Assembly: GCA_021397835.1 (NCBI GenBank)
Contig: JAJFZO010000261.1
Span: 1-64,000 of the forward strand
From: Moringa oleifera
Lineage: Eukaryota > Streptophyta > Magnoliopsida > Brassicales > Moringaceae
Direction: 5' to 3'
Length of the DNA: 64,000 nucleotides
Under the pieces are notes generated by a model. The model was not told the origin of the DNA and did no database searches. It was given only the letters and a program-made list of their open reading frames with translations. This document shows positions 46,421-60,438 of this stretch, piece by piece. Numbering within the stretch: position 1 is the stretch's first letter; each line of letters starts with the position of its first letter. The translations under genes and the position numbers were made by a program.

Positions 46421-47401
46421 ATTCCCTCCGTACTTTCATCCTCTATCACATGGGATACTTCCAAGTTACATTGCACTATAATGGACATACCATGATTTGC
46501 ACAGGTCATCTCCTCTTTAATACCATTATGTTCTGGATCATTGTTACATTTGAAGCATTTCCTACCACCTGGTGTAAAAGAGTTGGGTGTTTGCTTGCTG
46601 CTTGCAAATCCTTCACCCTTTCTTGCCCCTTTGACACAACTTTGCTTAGGCTTCAAATTAACTCTCTTGGAATACTCATCTTTCGAACCATATCGTGATC
46701 CCTTTTTAAACTTTGGTTGCTTCTCAACTTTTAAAGCCAACTTGCACACATCATTCAATGATTTGCTCTTCTAGTTCTACGAGCTCTCCTTTTAGCATCA
46801 AGTTATCAAATTCTGCAGTGTATTCCTCCACCATTAGTTTCTTTTGTTTGAAATTATGGATTTTTGAGAAAGATACATTACTTATAATTGTAAGGCAAGT
46901 ACTTCCTTTTTCAACTCTTTTTTCATCTTTGCTCATGTCAAAATGTTATTCTTCCCCTCTTCCCTTGTCTTTTCAAATTCTCCTATGAAAAATATGCATT
47001 CTTTCTGAGTTTGAGAGCAACCAACTTCACTTTGTTGTGTTTTGGTGGTTAATGAAACTCAAATATTCTGTCCACCGTATTAAGCCAAGCAATAAAATCA
47101 TCAACACATATTTTACCTTCAAATTTTGGGATGTCTAATTTTGAATGTATTTGTTCTGCCATTCATCTTGCTCTATATACTTTGCATGATATCTAACCAA
47201 GTCTCTTGGGTAAAAAGGTGTGTCTTGATCACAAACAAACTTTTGGCCTTCACTATCATACTGGTTATTACATCCTTTCCTCAATCATTGAATCCTTCTC
47301 ATCTTCCATTGCAATCTTTCAGACTGCAACTTTAAGGACTCAATATCATCACCATGGTTGCTCCCTTCACTAGCAACTTCTTTTCCATTCCGTCTTGCCA
47401 T
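46375..47401 (-). pseudogene. Ty3/gypsy gag remnant
   Basis: The frame starts MARRNGKEVASEGSNHGDD at 47401, soon after the primer-binding site, which makes this the likely gag start. Later pieces lie in other frames: PKFEGK, an H.F.QKK..VEEYTAEFDNLML segment (46751-46936), and DVCKLALKVE through a basic linker to the zinc knuckle start CFKC (residues 68-71 of the 46375-46758 frame). The second half of the knuckle is damaged. Frameshifts and at least one internal deletion (after ELEEQ) break the protein. Confidence 0.85.
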
Positions 47402-47416
47402 GATCTTTAACCTTAT

Positions 47417-47428
47417 GCTCTGATACCA
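47417..47428 (-). other. Primer-binding site, initiator tRNA-Met
   Basis: On the minus strand this reads TGGTATCAGAGC, the common plant LTR-retrotransposon site complementary to the 3' end of initiator tRNA-Met. It lies three bases inside the LTR end at 47432. It fixes this LTR as the 5' LTR and the element as minus-strand. Confidence 0.93.
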
Positions 47429-47431
47429 AAC

Positions 47432-47967
47432 TGATACCATATTTTGAAAGAACGATATTAGGAATGACAATGATGTAACTTTACTAATATTTTTTAAAAG
47501 AGTACAAGCACAAGTATGAACAAATTTGAATGAAAATAAGCGATACAAAAAAACCACCACCCCAAAGACAATAAAGAAGGATACAGAAACCTCACAACTC
47601 ATCACTCAATGGCTCCCAACAAAAGAGATACAGAGAAGGAAGAGAGAACTCAAAAGAGTTTTTACACATACAACTAAAGTCTAACCTCCTCATTCTAAGT
47701 CTAAAGCATGAAAATAAATACTAGTGCATGGAACAACCCTTCATGTATTGGGATTTCAAAAATCATTAAGTTTTCAATGATAACTAAATGATTTAACACA
47801 ATTGTTTGACAAAAAGGATGAAGTTAGCATATTGAAATAAATCTTTTTTAAGATGTATGCTAACTATCCACCACTGAAGAAGCTTTCATGACCGCCTCTC
47901 TAGAAAATCTTCTAAAGTACATGCTAACTGTCCTTCACATAATATCATGGGCTAAACGTGGTAATAA
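47432..47967 (-). mobile_element. Gypsy 5' LTR of the gag-pro-RT element
   Basis: The end next to the PBS is GGTATCA. The outer end, after a stretch equivalent to cccatgatat and accacgttta, loses its TGTTA terminus where AT minisatellite begins near 47967. It is closest to the LTR at 15234-15808 by eye. Length is about 536 bp. Confidence 0.86.
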
Positions 47968-50900
47968 TTAATTGGATCTAATATTTGATTAGATTGAATA
48001 TGTAATTGAGAATAACAATTAATTGGATCTAGTAACTTGTTGGACATAATAATTAATTAGGGGTATGATTTGATTGTAATAAAAATTAATACCTAATATA
48101 TAATTTGACCTAATGAATAACAAGACCTACAATTTAATTGAATATAACAATTAATTTGACTTAAGATTTAATAATGCATGAAAAATAGTTGGGTCTAAGA
48201 TTTACTAGTGCATAAAAATAGTTGGGCTTATGATTTATTGAGCCACATAAAAAATTGGGCTTAATATATAATTTAGTCTAAGAAATAATAGGGTCAAAGA
48301 TATAATTGGCCTATTACTTAATTCAACCAAATTAATTTAGCTAACGTGCATGAGTTCAAAAAATAATTTGATATTTAACTAGGCTTGACAAGTATTATGG
48401 CTTAAGATATAATTAGACGTAAAATTAATTATGCTACAAAATTTAGACATATGATATAGTTAGATCTTGTGTGTAGTTGAACCTACAATATAACAGGCCA
48501 AGTATAATTGAACTTGAGATATAATTAAGTCTAGTATATATAAAGTCTAATAAATTATTTAACCTATCATGCATGAATCGAAAAAATAATTGAGTTTAAG
48601 AATAAGTTTGGCCTGATGTATATTAATTGATCTTAAAAATTAATTGGGGACAAAAAATAATTAAGCCCAATATATAATTAAACCTAACAAATAAGTGAAC
48701 CTATCAATTCATTGGATCCAAGAATTAATTAAGCTTTTATTAAAAATTTTGACTTAATATATAATTGGCCCACTTAAATAAATTGAACCTAATGTAAAAA
48801 TTAGGCCTATGATTTTGGTTGGGTCTAATAAAAATTAGATTTAATGTATAATTTCATCTAATAAATAATTGAACTTATTACATAACTGCACCTAAGAACT
48901 GAATTGGCCAATTACTAGGGTTAAGATTTATTTAATTCTAACAATTAATTTGACCAAATTAATTGAGCTTAAGATTTAATTATATCTAAGTTGAACCTAA
49001 GATTTAGTTAGGCCTAATAAAAATTAGACTTAATATGTTGTTCATCCTAATAAATAATTGTGCTTAATATATAATTTGATCTAAGAACAAAATGAGTTTC
49101 ACACATAATTGAACTTAATATATAATTAAGTCCAATAATTGGTTAGATTAAAGATATAATTGGACCTATAATTAATTGGACTTATAAACAAATTGGGTTA
49201 AGATTTATGAGACGTATAAATAATTGGGTCCATTAAATAATTAGCCTTGATAATAAATAATATGGCCCAAGGTATAATTGGTCTGTAGTGTGTGAAACTA
49301 AGAAATAATTTAACCTATGAGCAAATTTAGCCAAATGTATATTAATTAAGCTTAAGATTTAATTATGCTACAAATAATTGGGCCTATGATATAATTTAGC
49401 ATAATAGGTCAATTTTTGCCAAACAACAAATTGGACCTAATATTTGACTGTAACTAAGAATTAATTAGGTTTAAGATTTAATTGAGTCTAATAAAAAATT
49501 ATCCTCAATCCATAATTAGGTTGAACGACTAATTAAACTTAACAATTCATTAGGACAAATAATTCATTGAGCTTAGTATTTATTTGTGTTTAATAAAAAA
49601 TGAGCTTAATATATAATCGAACTTAATAAATAATTGAACCTAATAATTAACTGAACTTAGTAAATAATTTAATTAAAATTTTAATTAATTAAACCTAAGA
49701 TTTGATTTTGCATAAGAATTAGTTGGGCCTAATATCTAATTGGGCTTAATAAAAATTTGAATTTTATGTATAATTAGGCCTAATAAATTTGTGGGTCTAA
49801 AATACAATTTGACTTGACATGTAATTAAGCACAACAATTAAAGTCTAATTAATTAAACCTAACAGTTATTTGAGTCTAATTAATTGAAGTAAAGATTTTA
49901 ATTGTAACTAATAATTAATTGAATCAAATATTTACTGAAACTTCATAAAAAAAATTTGTTAATATGTAAATAGGCTTAATAAATAATTGACTTAATCTAT
50001 AATGGGTTTAAGAATTAAATGAGACTAATTTAGATCAAAAATATGATTGCATTGAATACTTAGCTGGGCTTAAGATAAAAGTGGGCGCAACGTGTATAAA
50101 GGGAACATATTGTGTCAAGAAATGAATTGAACAAAAGATATAATTGGAACCAAATTAAAAGTAAACTAAGAATATAATTGACCATAATAATTAATTAGGC
50201 CTAAAATTTATTACTTAGATCTGAAATATAATAATTGAAGCTCAAAAATTAATTGGATCTAATATCTAAATGAGTTAAATATGTAACTAAGATTAACAAT
50301 TTATTAGACCAAACAATTCATTGTTTCTAACAACTAATTAGGTCTAACATTTGATTGTGTTTAAGAAAAAATTGAACAAGTATATAAGTTGATTGAACCA
50401 TTAATTGTGCTTGAGAATTAGTTGGATTTATTAATCAATTGAAGCAAATTAATTAGTTTAACATGCATGAGTTCGAAAAATCATTCTATGTTTATAATTA
50501 CACCAAACAAATGATATGACCTAAGATACATAGACTTAAAATTAATTGGCTTAAGATTTAATTAGGTGTAAAAAATTCAGCATATGATATCATTAAGCCT
50601 CATATACAATTAGGTCTACGATATAATTGACCGATTATAATTGAACTTATGATATAATTAGACCTAATATATAAATGAACTTGGACAAAAAGTACTTAGT
50701 CATAAAAAGTAATTGAACCTAATAATTTGTTGGACGTAATAATTCATTGGGTTTATGAGCCCAAAATATGATTGGCCTTAATAAAAAATTTGACTTAATA
50801 TAAAACCATACCATTAATAATCGGACCTAATATAAAAATGAGTAAGATAACGAAATGAGTTAATAAATAATTAGACATTAGATGTAATTGAGATTTACAA

Positions 50901-53900
50901 TTAATTGGACCTAACAAAGAAATTATGCTTAAAATTTAATTGTACCCAAGAATTAATTGGGTCTAAGATTTAATTGGATCTAATAAAAAATTGAGCTTAA
51001 TATGTAATTGATCATAACAAATAATTAGACCAAAGAATGAAATGAACTTAATACATAATTGTGCCTATGATATAAAAAGACTCAACAATTAATTGGATTA
51101 AGATATAATTGGATCTAATAATTAATTAGGGTAGCATGCAGAACCTAACAAATATTTGGACATACGAACAAATTGGTTCTCATATGTAATTGGGCAAAAT
51201 TATGATCAAATTTTGAGGCTAACTTATAGCAATGAAAAATAAAAATTAATTGGGACTAATGTATAATTTATTCTAGCGATTAATTCAAATAATTTGTTGC
51301 GCCATACAATTAATTTGACTTAGCATTTAATTGGATTTAATAAAAAAATTGAGCTTAATATATAATTGTGAATAAGAACAAAATGGGTCTAATACATTAT
51401 TGAGCCCAATGTCTCATTGGACTGAAAAATCAAATAGTTAATTGAATTTAAAATATTTGTGTTTAATAAAAAAATTAAGCTTAATATATAATTCACCTTA
51501 AGGAATCATTGGTCTTAATATATGATTGAGCCAAATAAAATATTAGACTTAAGATGTAAAAGCTTGATGATTAATTTGACTTAACAAATAATTATGGCCA
51601 AACAATTAACGTCTAATAATTAAGTAGACCTAAAACTTCATTTTTCCCTAAGAATTAGTTGGGTACAATAACTAATTAGACCTTATAAAAAGTTCAACTC
51701 CATATATAATTAGGCCTAAAATATATTTGAGCCTAAGAATTAATTGAGTTAGAGATATAATTTGGCGTGAGATGTAATTGAAGAAACATTAATTAATTAG
51801 GCCTAAGAATTAATTCAGCCTCCTAATTAATTAGGTCCAAAATTTGATTGGGTCTAAGATATAATTTATCGTAGCATGCATAAACCCACTAAATAATTGA
51901 GCATAGAATTGAATTAAGACTAAGATCTGATTGGATCTAAATTAAAATTGAACATAAGATAAAATTTGACATAAAAATTAATTGAGCCGAATAATTATCG
52001 TGAACCCAAGAAATAATTGGGCTATGAACAATTAATTGAGCCTAATAATTAATTTGACCTAGCGTTAACTAGATTTAATGATTAATTGAGTCTAACAATT
52101 AATTGGCCTAAGATTTAGTTCACCTAATAATTAGTTGTCTTTAAGATTTGATCAAAGCTAATAAAGATTTCGGCTTAACATATAATTGGGATCAATAAAT
52201 TATTGGGCTAAAAATAAAATAAGTTTGATAACTACTTTGATCAAACATATAATTATACTAAATAATTAATGGGCCCTAATGATTAATTGGGCCTAGCATG
52301 CATGAACTTAAAAAAAGTAAGGCTTGAGAATGAATTTGATCTAATTATTTATTAATTAGGTCTAAGAATTAGTTGAACCTGAAAAAATAGTTGGATCTAG
52401 TGTGTAAACAAGCTAAAAATTATTGGATTTAGCAATTCAATAGACCTAATAATTTAATTAGTTTATTAACTAATTGGTTCTAAAATTTATTTTGGTGTAA
52501 TATATAATATTGTTAATAAATAATTTAACTTAATATATAATTAGGCCTAAGATCGAAATGGGTTTAATAAAAAAATGAGGCCAAATAATTTATTAGACTG
52601 ATATAACTGTGCCTAGTAATCACATTCATTCTAACATGCACTTGGGAACAAATTGAGCTTAAAATATAATTAGACTCAATATATAATCAAAGTTAAATAT
52701 AATTAGATCTTATAAACAATTAGGTCCAATAGATAATTAGATCTAATAATAAATAATAAGACCAAAGATACAATTAGGTCTATTGTGCATGAAATTAAGA
52801 AGTAATGAAGAAAATTTTTAGCCTAACGTATATTAATTGCGCCTAAAAACTAATTAACTAGATTAGTATTTGGGCATAAAAATATTCGGGTCTAACATGC
52901 AACTGAGCATAACAATTAATTGGATTAAAGAATTTATTTCGTTAAATAAATAATTAAGTTTAATATTTAGATAAGTATAATAGAAAATTAGGCATGTTAT
53001 CTAATTAGGTGTAAGAAGAAAATAGGAGTAATAAATAATTGAACTTGTTGTGTAATAGAGCCTAATAATTAATTTGACCAAATAATTCATTGGGCATAAC
53101 AATTTGTTACCCCAAAAAATTAATTGAGACTAAGATTTCATTGGGTTTAATATACATATATATATATATAATTAGGCCCAAGAATGAAATGAACTTAATA
53201 TACTGTGAAATCTAAAAAATAATTGTGCATAATATGTAGTTGATTCTAATAATAGATATGGCCTAACAATTGAATGGGCCTAGGAATTAGTTGGACTTAA
53301 TAAAAAAATTAAACTTAACATATAATTAGGCCCAACAATGAAATGAACTTAGTACATAGTCGGGCTTAAAATAAAATTACACCCACTAACTAATCTAATT
53401 TAAGATATAATTGGGTTCCATAATTAATTAAAACTAATATATATAAGTCCAATAAGTAATTGAACTGAAGCATAAATTAGGTCTAAGATATAATTGGATC
53501 CAAGATTTAATTGGACTTAAGGTAAAATAGAATGATTGAATACATAAGAGGGCTTAACATTCAATTGAACTTAAGATATAATTGGATCTAATTTATAATT
53601 GAACTTAAAGATATAATTGAGCATAATGATTGATTAGACCTAATAACTAATTGGGCCTAACATGTATTAGTGATCTCAAAAATTAATTCAATCTAATATT
53701 TAATTTGACTAAATATGTAATTAAAATTAACGATTAATTGGACTATCAATTCATTGGGATTAATAATTAATTAGGCATAATATTTAATTGCATTTAAACA
53801 AATAGATTTGATATAAATTTGACTAATAAATAATGGATCTTAATATAAAGTTGGGACTAAAACTACATTGACCTAAAAAATAAATGGACTTGATATGCAG

Positions 53901-54470
53901 TGAAGCCTAGTAATTAATAAGACCTAACAAATAATTAGACCTAAAATTTAAATCTGCTTATGAATTAGTCGAGCCTGATATCTAAATAGGCCTAATAAAA
54001 AATTAGGTCCAATAATTAAGTGATCTAGAATGTAATTGGTTAAGACTAATAATTAATTAGTTTAATAATTAATTGAGCCTAATATCTGATGGTGTCTATG
54101 ATTTAATTATAATTAATAATTAATTGAGTCTAAGATTTAATTGAACCTAATAAAAAATTGAATTTACTACATAATTAGGGTGAGCAAATAATTGAGCTTA
54201 ATCTAAAATTGGGTCTAAGAACTAAATGAGACTAATAAATTATTAGGCGTAAAACAAAATTGGATCCAATATTTACTTGGGTTTCAAATATATAATATAC
54301 ATGGAACTAATATATAATTAAGTCTAGGAAAGAATTAAGCCTTAAGATCTAATTAAGCATAATAATTAATTAAACCTAACGATAAATTAAGTCTAACATA
54401 TATTTATTAGACCCAAAAATTAAATGGAATCAATATTTAATTCGAAAATTGGTATCTAACAATTAATTAA
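47968..54470. repeat. AT-rich minisatellite block S3, left part
   Basis: This is a third direct copy of the S1/S2 series, for example the aaaaatagttgggtct words near 48180 and the ataataagaccaaagataca anchor near 52756. It is more rearranged than S2, and no foldback element was seen in it. No genes are present. Confidence 0.82.
53151..53170. repeat. (TA)n microsatellite
   Basis: This nearly pure TA run lies in the S3 block and is not seen at the corresponding places in S1 or S2. Confidence 0.85.
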
Positions 54471-55277
54471 GTTGTTCATTTGTTAGCTTACTAATAGTGT
54501 ATTAATGAGTCAATTCTCTTGAATTTAAGATATAATTTAATTTAAATTTGTATGTGAAATATTTTCTCTTAATACTTCAAAATTATGAAAGAAAGACTCA
54601 AATATGGTTTTTACAAATTTTATCCCACTCTTACTTTGTAAAATTCTAATTTAATTAGCTCTTCAACTTTTTTAGAGTAAAAATTATAGAGCTAATAATG
54701 ATACATATTAATCACCTAATATTTTTAAAAGAAACTATTCAAAATTGAAATTAAAGGTAATTTTTTGTGTACATGGCCAGTATTCACATAAGTAAATTAA
54801 GCTGGCTAGCAATAACATTAAAAATTAATTAATTTTATTAATGATTAATTCTTGAAAAAATAATATTTTTTATGTTAAACTTTAAATAAAGTTAGCTTTT
54901 CATTATTTCTTCCTCAATACATAAATATTCTCAATACAGAATTCAAAAAATATTTAGGAAGAAAAGTAAAAAAGAAAGAAAAATTGTACATAATACTTGC
55001 TTCTCATGCTCCCTTTGCTGTTTACCTAACATGCAAGTATCATGTATTCAATATTTTATTTTTTCTTTTTAATTAATCTTTACCAAGTTTATAGTGTATG
55101 ATCAGGAAAATAGGTTAACATTTGACCAAATACAATAATATAATGAATAATTTAATACACAATATAACAAAATATTTCTTTTTTTTAGTATTGTGATCGT
55201 AAATTATTAAAAGAATGATAATTCAATTCAAATATACTTGTAGTTGATAATAATAATAGTAGTAGTAGAAATAAAAA
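54471..55277. repeat. Dispersed unit X, truncated copy
   Basis: It matches 30283 onward to the start of the trinucleotide tract (55245-55270), then breaks directly into AT minisatellite (aaaaatattaggcctaat). The missing right part is present in the 30283, 57038 and 58304 copies. Confidence 0.75.
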
Positions 55278-57026
55278 TATTAGGCCTAATATGTAATTGA
55301 GCCTAACAGTTGATTGGACCAAACAATTTATTGTGCCTAATAGCTTATTACATACTTAGGCTTAAATATAATTAGATCTAATATTTAACTGGATTTAAAA
55401 TACAGTTTTAATAATTAATGGGACCTAATGTGCATGAGCCCAACAAATAATTAGACTGTAAAACAAATTGGGACGAAGACATAATTGGACCTCATAAATA
55501 ATGTGACTAGATAGATAACTAAGCCTAAAAATAAATAAGAGGGCCCAAATTATAATTAGGTCTATCGCGAATGAAACTTAGAAATCATTTAGCCCAAGAA
55601 CAAATTAGTATAACATGTATTAATTAGACCAAAGAATTAATTGATTCACAAAAATAATTTGACCTATTATGTAACTAAGTCTAACCGTTTTTGGAACCAA
55701 AAAATTCGTTGCAACTAATTGGGATTAGGATTTAGTTTGGTATATTAGAAAGGGTCAATACATCATTGAGCTTAAGAATGAAATGACCATAATAAATAAT
55801 TTATCCTAATGTGTAACTAAACCTAATAATTAATTGGATTTAACAATTCATTTGACCTAATAATTTGTTGGCTCAAACAATTGATTGAGCCCAAGATTTA
55901 ATTGGCTTTTAGAAAAATAAAAACTTAATATATTATTGAGCTTAATGAATAATTATACTTAAGAATTGGTTGGGACAAAGATTTAATTAGGCTTAAGTCT
56001 TAATACATATTAGATCCTGAATTGTGGCTAAAATATAATTAGATAGTTAATTATTTGTATTTAAGACATAACTAGGCTTAGCATGCATGGACACAGCAAG
56101 TATTTAGCTTGATATAATTAAATCAAAATTATAAGTTGACTTAAATTATAAATGGGCTAATAGATAATTAAGCCTAATCATTAATAATAGTGCTAAGGTA
56201 TAATTAAGTTTAGAGTGCATGAAACCGAGAAATAATTCAGCCCAAGAGTAAATTGAGGCTAACATATATTAATTGGATGAGAAAAACAATTAGACCTAAT
56301 AGTTAACTGGAACACATAATTAATTGGGCTTAAGATTAACCTAGGCATCAAAAGGAAATGATCTTAATATATAATTTGGCCTAAGTACGAAATAGGCAAA
56401 ATAATAATTTAGCCTAATGTGTAATTGTGTCTAATAATTCACTTCAACCTAATAATTCATTGGCCCTAACAATTAATTGGATAAAATAATTATTTGAGCT
56501 AAGCCTTTAAATGGATTTAATAAATCAATTGGGTTTAATATGTAATTGAGCATGATAAACAACTATATAATTGTGCATAATAAAATATTGGAGTTAAGAT
56601 ATAGTTGAGCATAACAACTTTTTAAGCCTAGCAAGTAATTGGACCTCACAAGTAATTTAGTCTAATAAATAACTGAGTATAAAATGTAATTTTGCATAAG
56701 AATTAGTCAGACCTAATAATATGTTGGGGTCATATACCATTGGCCTAAAATAATTTTTGAGCATAATAATTAATTAACACTAAGATGTATGTAGGCTTGC
56801 AATATAATTGACCGTAACAATTAGACCTAACAATTGGACTTCACAAGTAATTTAGTCTAACAATTAATGGAGCATAAAATGTAATTTTGCTTAAGAATTA
56901 GTCAGACCTAGTAATATGTTGGGTTCATACACCATTGCGTCTGAAATATGTTTTGAGCATAATAATTAATTAGCACTAACATATATGTAGGCTTGCAATA
57001 TAATTGAGCCTAACAATTAGACCTAA
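55278..57026. repeat. AT-rich minisatellite block S3, right part
   Basis: This aligns with 28700-30260 in S1. Its last part carries a 195-bp tandem duplication (56637-56831 and 56832-57026), each starting aattgga, then cacaagtaatttagtct. Confidence 0.82.
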
Positions 57027-57037
57027 CAATTAATTGA

Positions 57038-58098
57038 GTTGTTCATTTTTTAGCTTACTATTAGTGTATTAATGAGTCAATCCTCTAGAATTTGAGATAC
57101 AATTTAATTTAAATTTATATGTGAAATATTTTCTCTTAATACTTCAAAATTATGAAAGAAAGACTCAAATATGGTTTTTATAAATTTTATCCCACTCTTA
57201 CTTTGTAAAATTCTGATTTAATTTGCTCTTCAAATTTTTTTTAGAATGAAAATTATAGAGCTAATAATGATATATATTAATCACCAAATATTTTTGAAAG
57301 AAACTATTTAAAATTGAAATTAAAGGTATTTTTTTGTGTGTAATTGGCCAGTATTCACATGAGTAAGCATAAGTGAACTAAGCTCGCTAGCAATACCATT
57401 AAAATTTGATTAATTTTATTAATGATTAACTCTTGAAAAAGCAATATTTTTTATATTAAACTTTAGATAGAGTTGGCTTTTCGTTATTTCTTCCTCAATA
57501 CATAAATATTCTCAATACACATTCAAAATATATTTAGAAAGAAAAGTAAAAAAGAAAGAAGAAACTATACATAATACTTGCTTCTCGTGCTCCTTTTTTT
57601 GTTTACCTAACATGCAAGTATCATGTATTCAATATTTTATTTTTTCCGTTTAATTAATCTTTACCAAGTCTAGAGTGTATGTTCAGGAAAAATAGATTAA
57701 CATTTGACCAAATACAATACTATAATGCGTAATTTAATACACAATATAACAAAATATTTCTTTATTTTTTTAGTATTATCATCGTAAATTATTGAAAGAA
57801 TTAAAATTCAATTCAAATATACTTGTAGTTGATAATAATGATAGTAGTAGTAGTAATAGTAATAGTGATAATAATAATAGCAATAATAGTATTATTATTC
57901 ATAAATTTGATAGTAATAATAATGATTAAAATAATAATAATAAATATAATATTAATAATAAGATAATAATCATAATAATAAAAAAAATTTTAAATAGAAT
58001 ATACAAGAAGTTCAGTAAAATAAAAATAACTATTATGAAAACAAAGAAAAGTTGTAGAAAATAATAAAAGCAAGGTGACTTTAAAAATATTTGAAAAT
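57038..58098. repeat. Dispersed unit X (tandem copy a)
   Basis: This full-order X copy has the trinucleotide tract at 57830-57965. It is very close to the next copy, with small indels. A 91-codon minus frame in its end (57926-58201) is low-complexity and accidental. Confidence 0.78.
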
Positions 58099-58303
58099 AA
58101 TTGGACCTCACAAGTAATTTAGTCTGATAATTAATTGAACATAAATGTAATTTTGCATAAGAATTAGTCAGACCTAGTAATATGTTGGGGTCATACACCA
58201 TTAGGTCTGAAATATGTTTTGAGCATAATAATTAATTAACACTAACATATATGTAGGCTTGCAATATAATTGAGCCTAACAATTAGACCTAACAATTAAT
58301 TGA

Positions 58304-59373
58304 GTTGTTCATTTTTTAGCTTACTATTAGTGTATTAATGAGTCAATCCTCTAGAATTTGAGATATAATTTAATTTAAATTTATATGTGAAATATTTTCT
58401 CTTAATACTTCAAAATTATGAAAGAAAGACTCAAATATGGTTTTTATAAATTTTATCCCACTCTTACTTTGTAAAATTCTGATTTAATTAGCTCTTCAAA
58501 TTTTTTTTAGAGTGAAAATTATAGAGCTAATAATGATGTATATTAATCACCTAATATATTTTAAAATAAACTATTTAAAATTGAAATTAAAGGTAATTTT
58601 TTGTGTGTACTCGGCCAATATTCGCATGAGTAAGCATAAGTAAACTAAGCTGCTAGCAATACCATTAAAATTTAATTAATTTAATTAATGATTAATTCTT
58701 GAAAAAACAATATTTTTTATATTAAACTTCAAATAAAGTTGGCTTTTCATTGTATCTTCCTCAATACATAAATATTCTCAATACACATTCAAAAAATATT
58801 TAGAAAGAAAAGTAAAAAAGAAAGAAAAACTGTACATAATACTTGCTTCTCGTGCTCCTTTTTCCATTTACCTAACATGCAAGTATCATGTATTTAATAT
58901 TTTATTTTTTCTTTTTAATTAATCTTTACCATGTCTAGTGTGTATGATCAAGAAAAATAGGTTAACATTTGACCAAATACAATAATATAATGAATAATTT
59001 AATGCACAATATAACGAAATATTTCTTTATTTTTTTAGTATTGTCGCCGTAAATCATTAAAAGAATGAAAATTCAATTCAAATTTATATGTAGTTGATAA
59101 TAATGATAGTAGTAGTAATAATAATAATAGTGCTAGTGTTAGTAGTAGTAGTAATAGTGATAGTAATAATAACAATAATATTATTGTTATTCATAAATTT
59201 GATAGTAATAATAATGATAAATGTAATATTAATAATAAGATAAAAATCATAATAATAAAAATAAATTTTAAATAGAATATACAAGTTCAGTGAAATAAAA
59301 GTAAAAATTATGAAAATAAAGAAAAATTGTAAAAAATAATAAAAGTAAGGTGACATTAAGAATATTTGAAAAT
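58304..59373. repeat. Dispersed unit X (tandem copy b)
   Basis: It follows copy a in direct orientation, with the trinucleotide tract at 59095-59265. A 106-codon minus frame (59084-59404) is rich in I, T and F from the trinucleotide tract and is not a gene. Confidence 0.78.
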
Positions 59374-59394
59374 AATTGGACCTCACAAGTAATT

Positions 59395-59913
59395 TAGTAT
59401 TCAAGGATTAATAGTTAGAGTTAGAGTTATTGTTTACCATATAGGGGTAAGTTCTAGGTTTTAAGGTTTAGATTCAAGGTTAGGTTTCATGATAAAAAGT
59501 TTAGGGCTTAGGTGCTACGGTTTATGGTTTATAGGTTTAGGTTTCAGGGTTAAGGTTTAAGTAGTTCGGGTTTTAGCTTTACGGGTTATAGTTTAGATAT
59601 TTGTGTTATGGAGTTACGTTGGGGGTTTTGCATTTGGCGTTTAGCACTTAAGTTTTAAGGTTGGGTTTTTGGAGTTTGAGATATAGGGATGGGCTTTGGA
59701 GTTTAGCGGTTATAATTTAGAATTTAGGGTTAGGGTAAATATTTAGGGATTAATGGTTCAAAAATGAAGTTTAAGGTTTAAGGTTTAGAATTTAGAGTTT
59801 ATGGTTTAAGGTGGTTTAAGGTTTAGGGCTCCAAATGTTGAGTTTAGCAATTAGGGGTTGGTTAGGAGATGAGATTTAGGGTTTAGGCTTTTGGATTTAG
59901 GGATTAAGATTTA
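59395..59913. repeat. Telomere-like array A, inverted, LTR-proximal part
   Basis: The array begins mid-way through array A (agtattcaagg, as near 33390) and runs to the LTR junction. Its reverse complement follows the order of 3947-4500 with deletions. The distal half of array A is absent. Confidence 0.85.
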
Positions 59914-60438
59914 TGATCCCATATTTAAAATTGAAAATATGTAAGTTTGCTAGAAATTCTGTTTAAAAAGTATAACAACAAGTTCAAACAGATTTGAAAG
60001 AAAATAAGGATAAAAAGGCTCACCATCAAGTTTAATACTAAATCCATAAAAAAGAACCATCGTAAAGACAACAACCAAAGATACAGAAACTTCATAATAA
60101 ATCACTCAATTAGATACAGATGAACACCACTCTGAAAGATACAGAGATGTTTCTCACCACTTAATGGGTCTCAACCAAAAATATGCAAAGATCAAAGAGA
60201 GAAATCAAAGAGTTTCTGTGATTACAACTAAAGTATAAACTCCTTTGTAAGTCTAAAGCATGAAAATAAGGACTAGTACATGTCTATGTATAAAAGCTCT
60301 GAAAATAATTTGGTTTACTAATAATTAGCTCATTCAATGCATTTTTTTGGGCAAAAAAGAAAGTTAGTGCAATTAAATAGCTCTCTCTTAAAAATTCTAA
60401 TTGTCCATCACATAGCATCGTGGGCTAATTGAGTTAAC
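59914..60438 (-). mobile_element. Gypsy LTR, complete, inverted (3' LTR)
   Basis: On the minus strand it starts TGTTAACTC at 60438 and ends near 59914 with GGATCA in place of GGTATCA. It lies directly downstream, on the minus strand, of the integrase fragment, as a 3' LTR should. It preserves the start that is missing from 3462 and 8380. Length is 525 bp. Confidence 0.87.

Larger units (their letters stand above)
56832..59398. repeat. Tandem duplication of an AT segment plus unit X (~1.27 kb period)
   Basis: The words aattgga and cacaagtaatttagt start at 56832, 58099 and 59374, giving periods of 1267 and 1275 bp. Each full repeat holds ~200 bp of AT sequence followed by a unit X copy. The third repeat is cut after about 25 bp by an inverted telomere-like array A. 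Confidence 0.87.

Noticed and set aside
46450..46988. Plus-strand open frames of 77-91 codons
   Set aside because: They are antisense shadows of the minus-strand gag remnant. The frames at 46030-46245 and 47126-47335 are likewise antisense to the pol linker and gag.
59084..59404. 106-codon minus-strand frame rich in I, T and N
   Set aside because: It is produced by the trinucleotide tract of unit X. Similar frames at 31031-31225 and 57926-58201 have the same origin.
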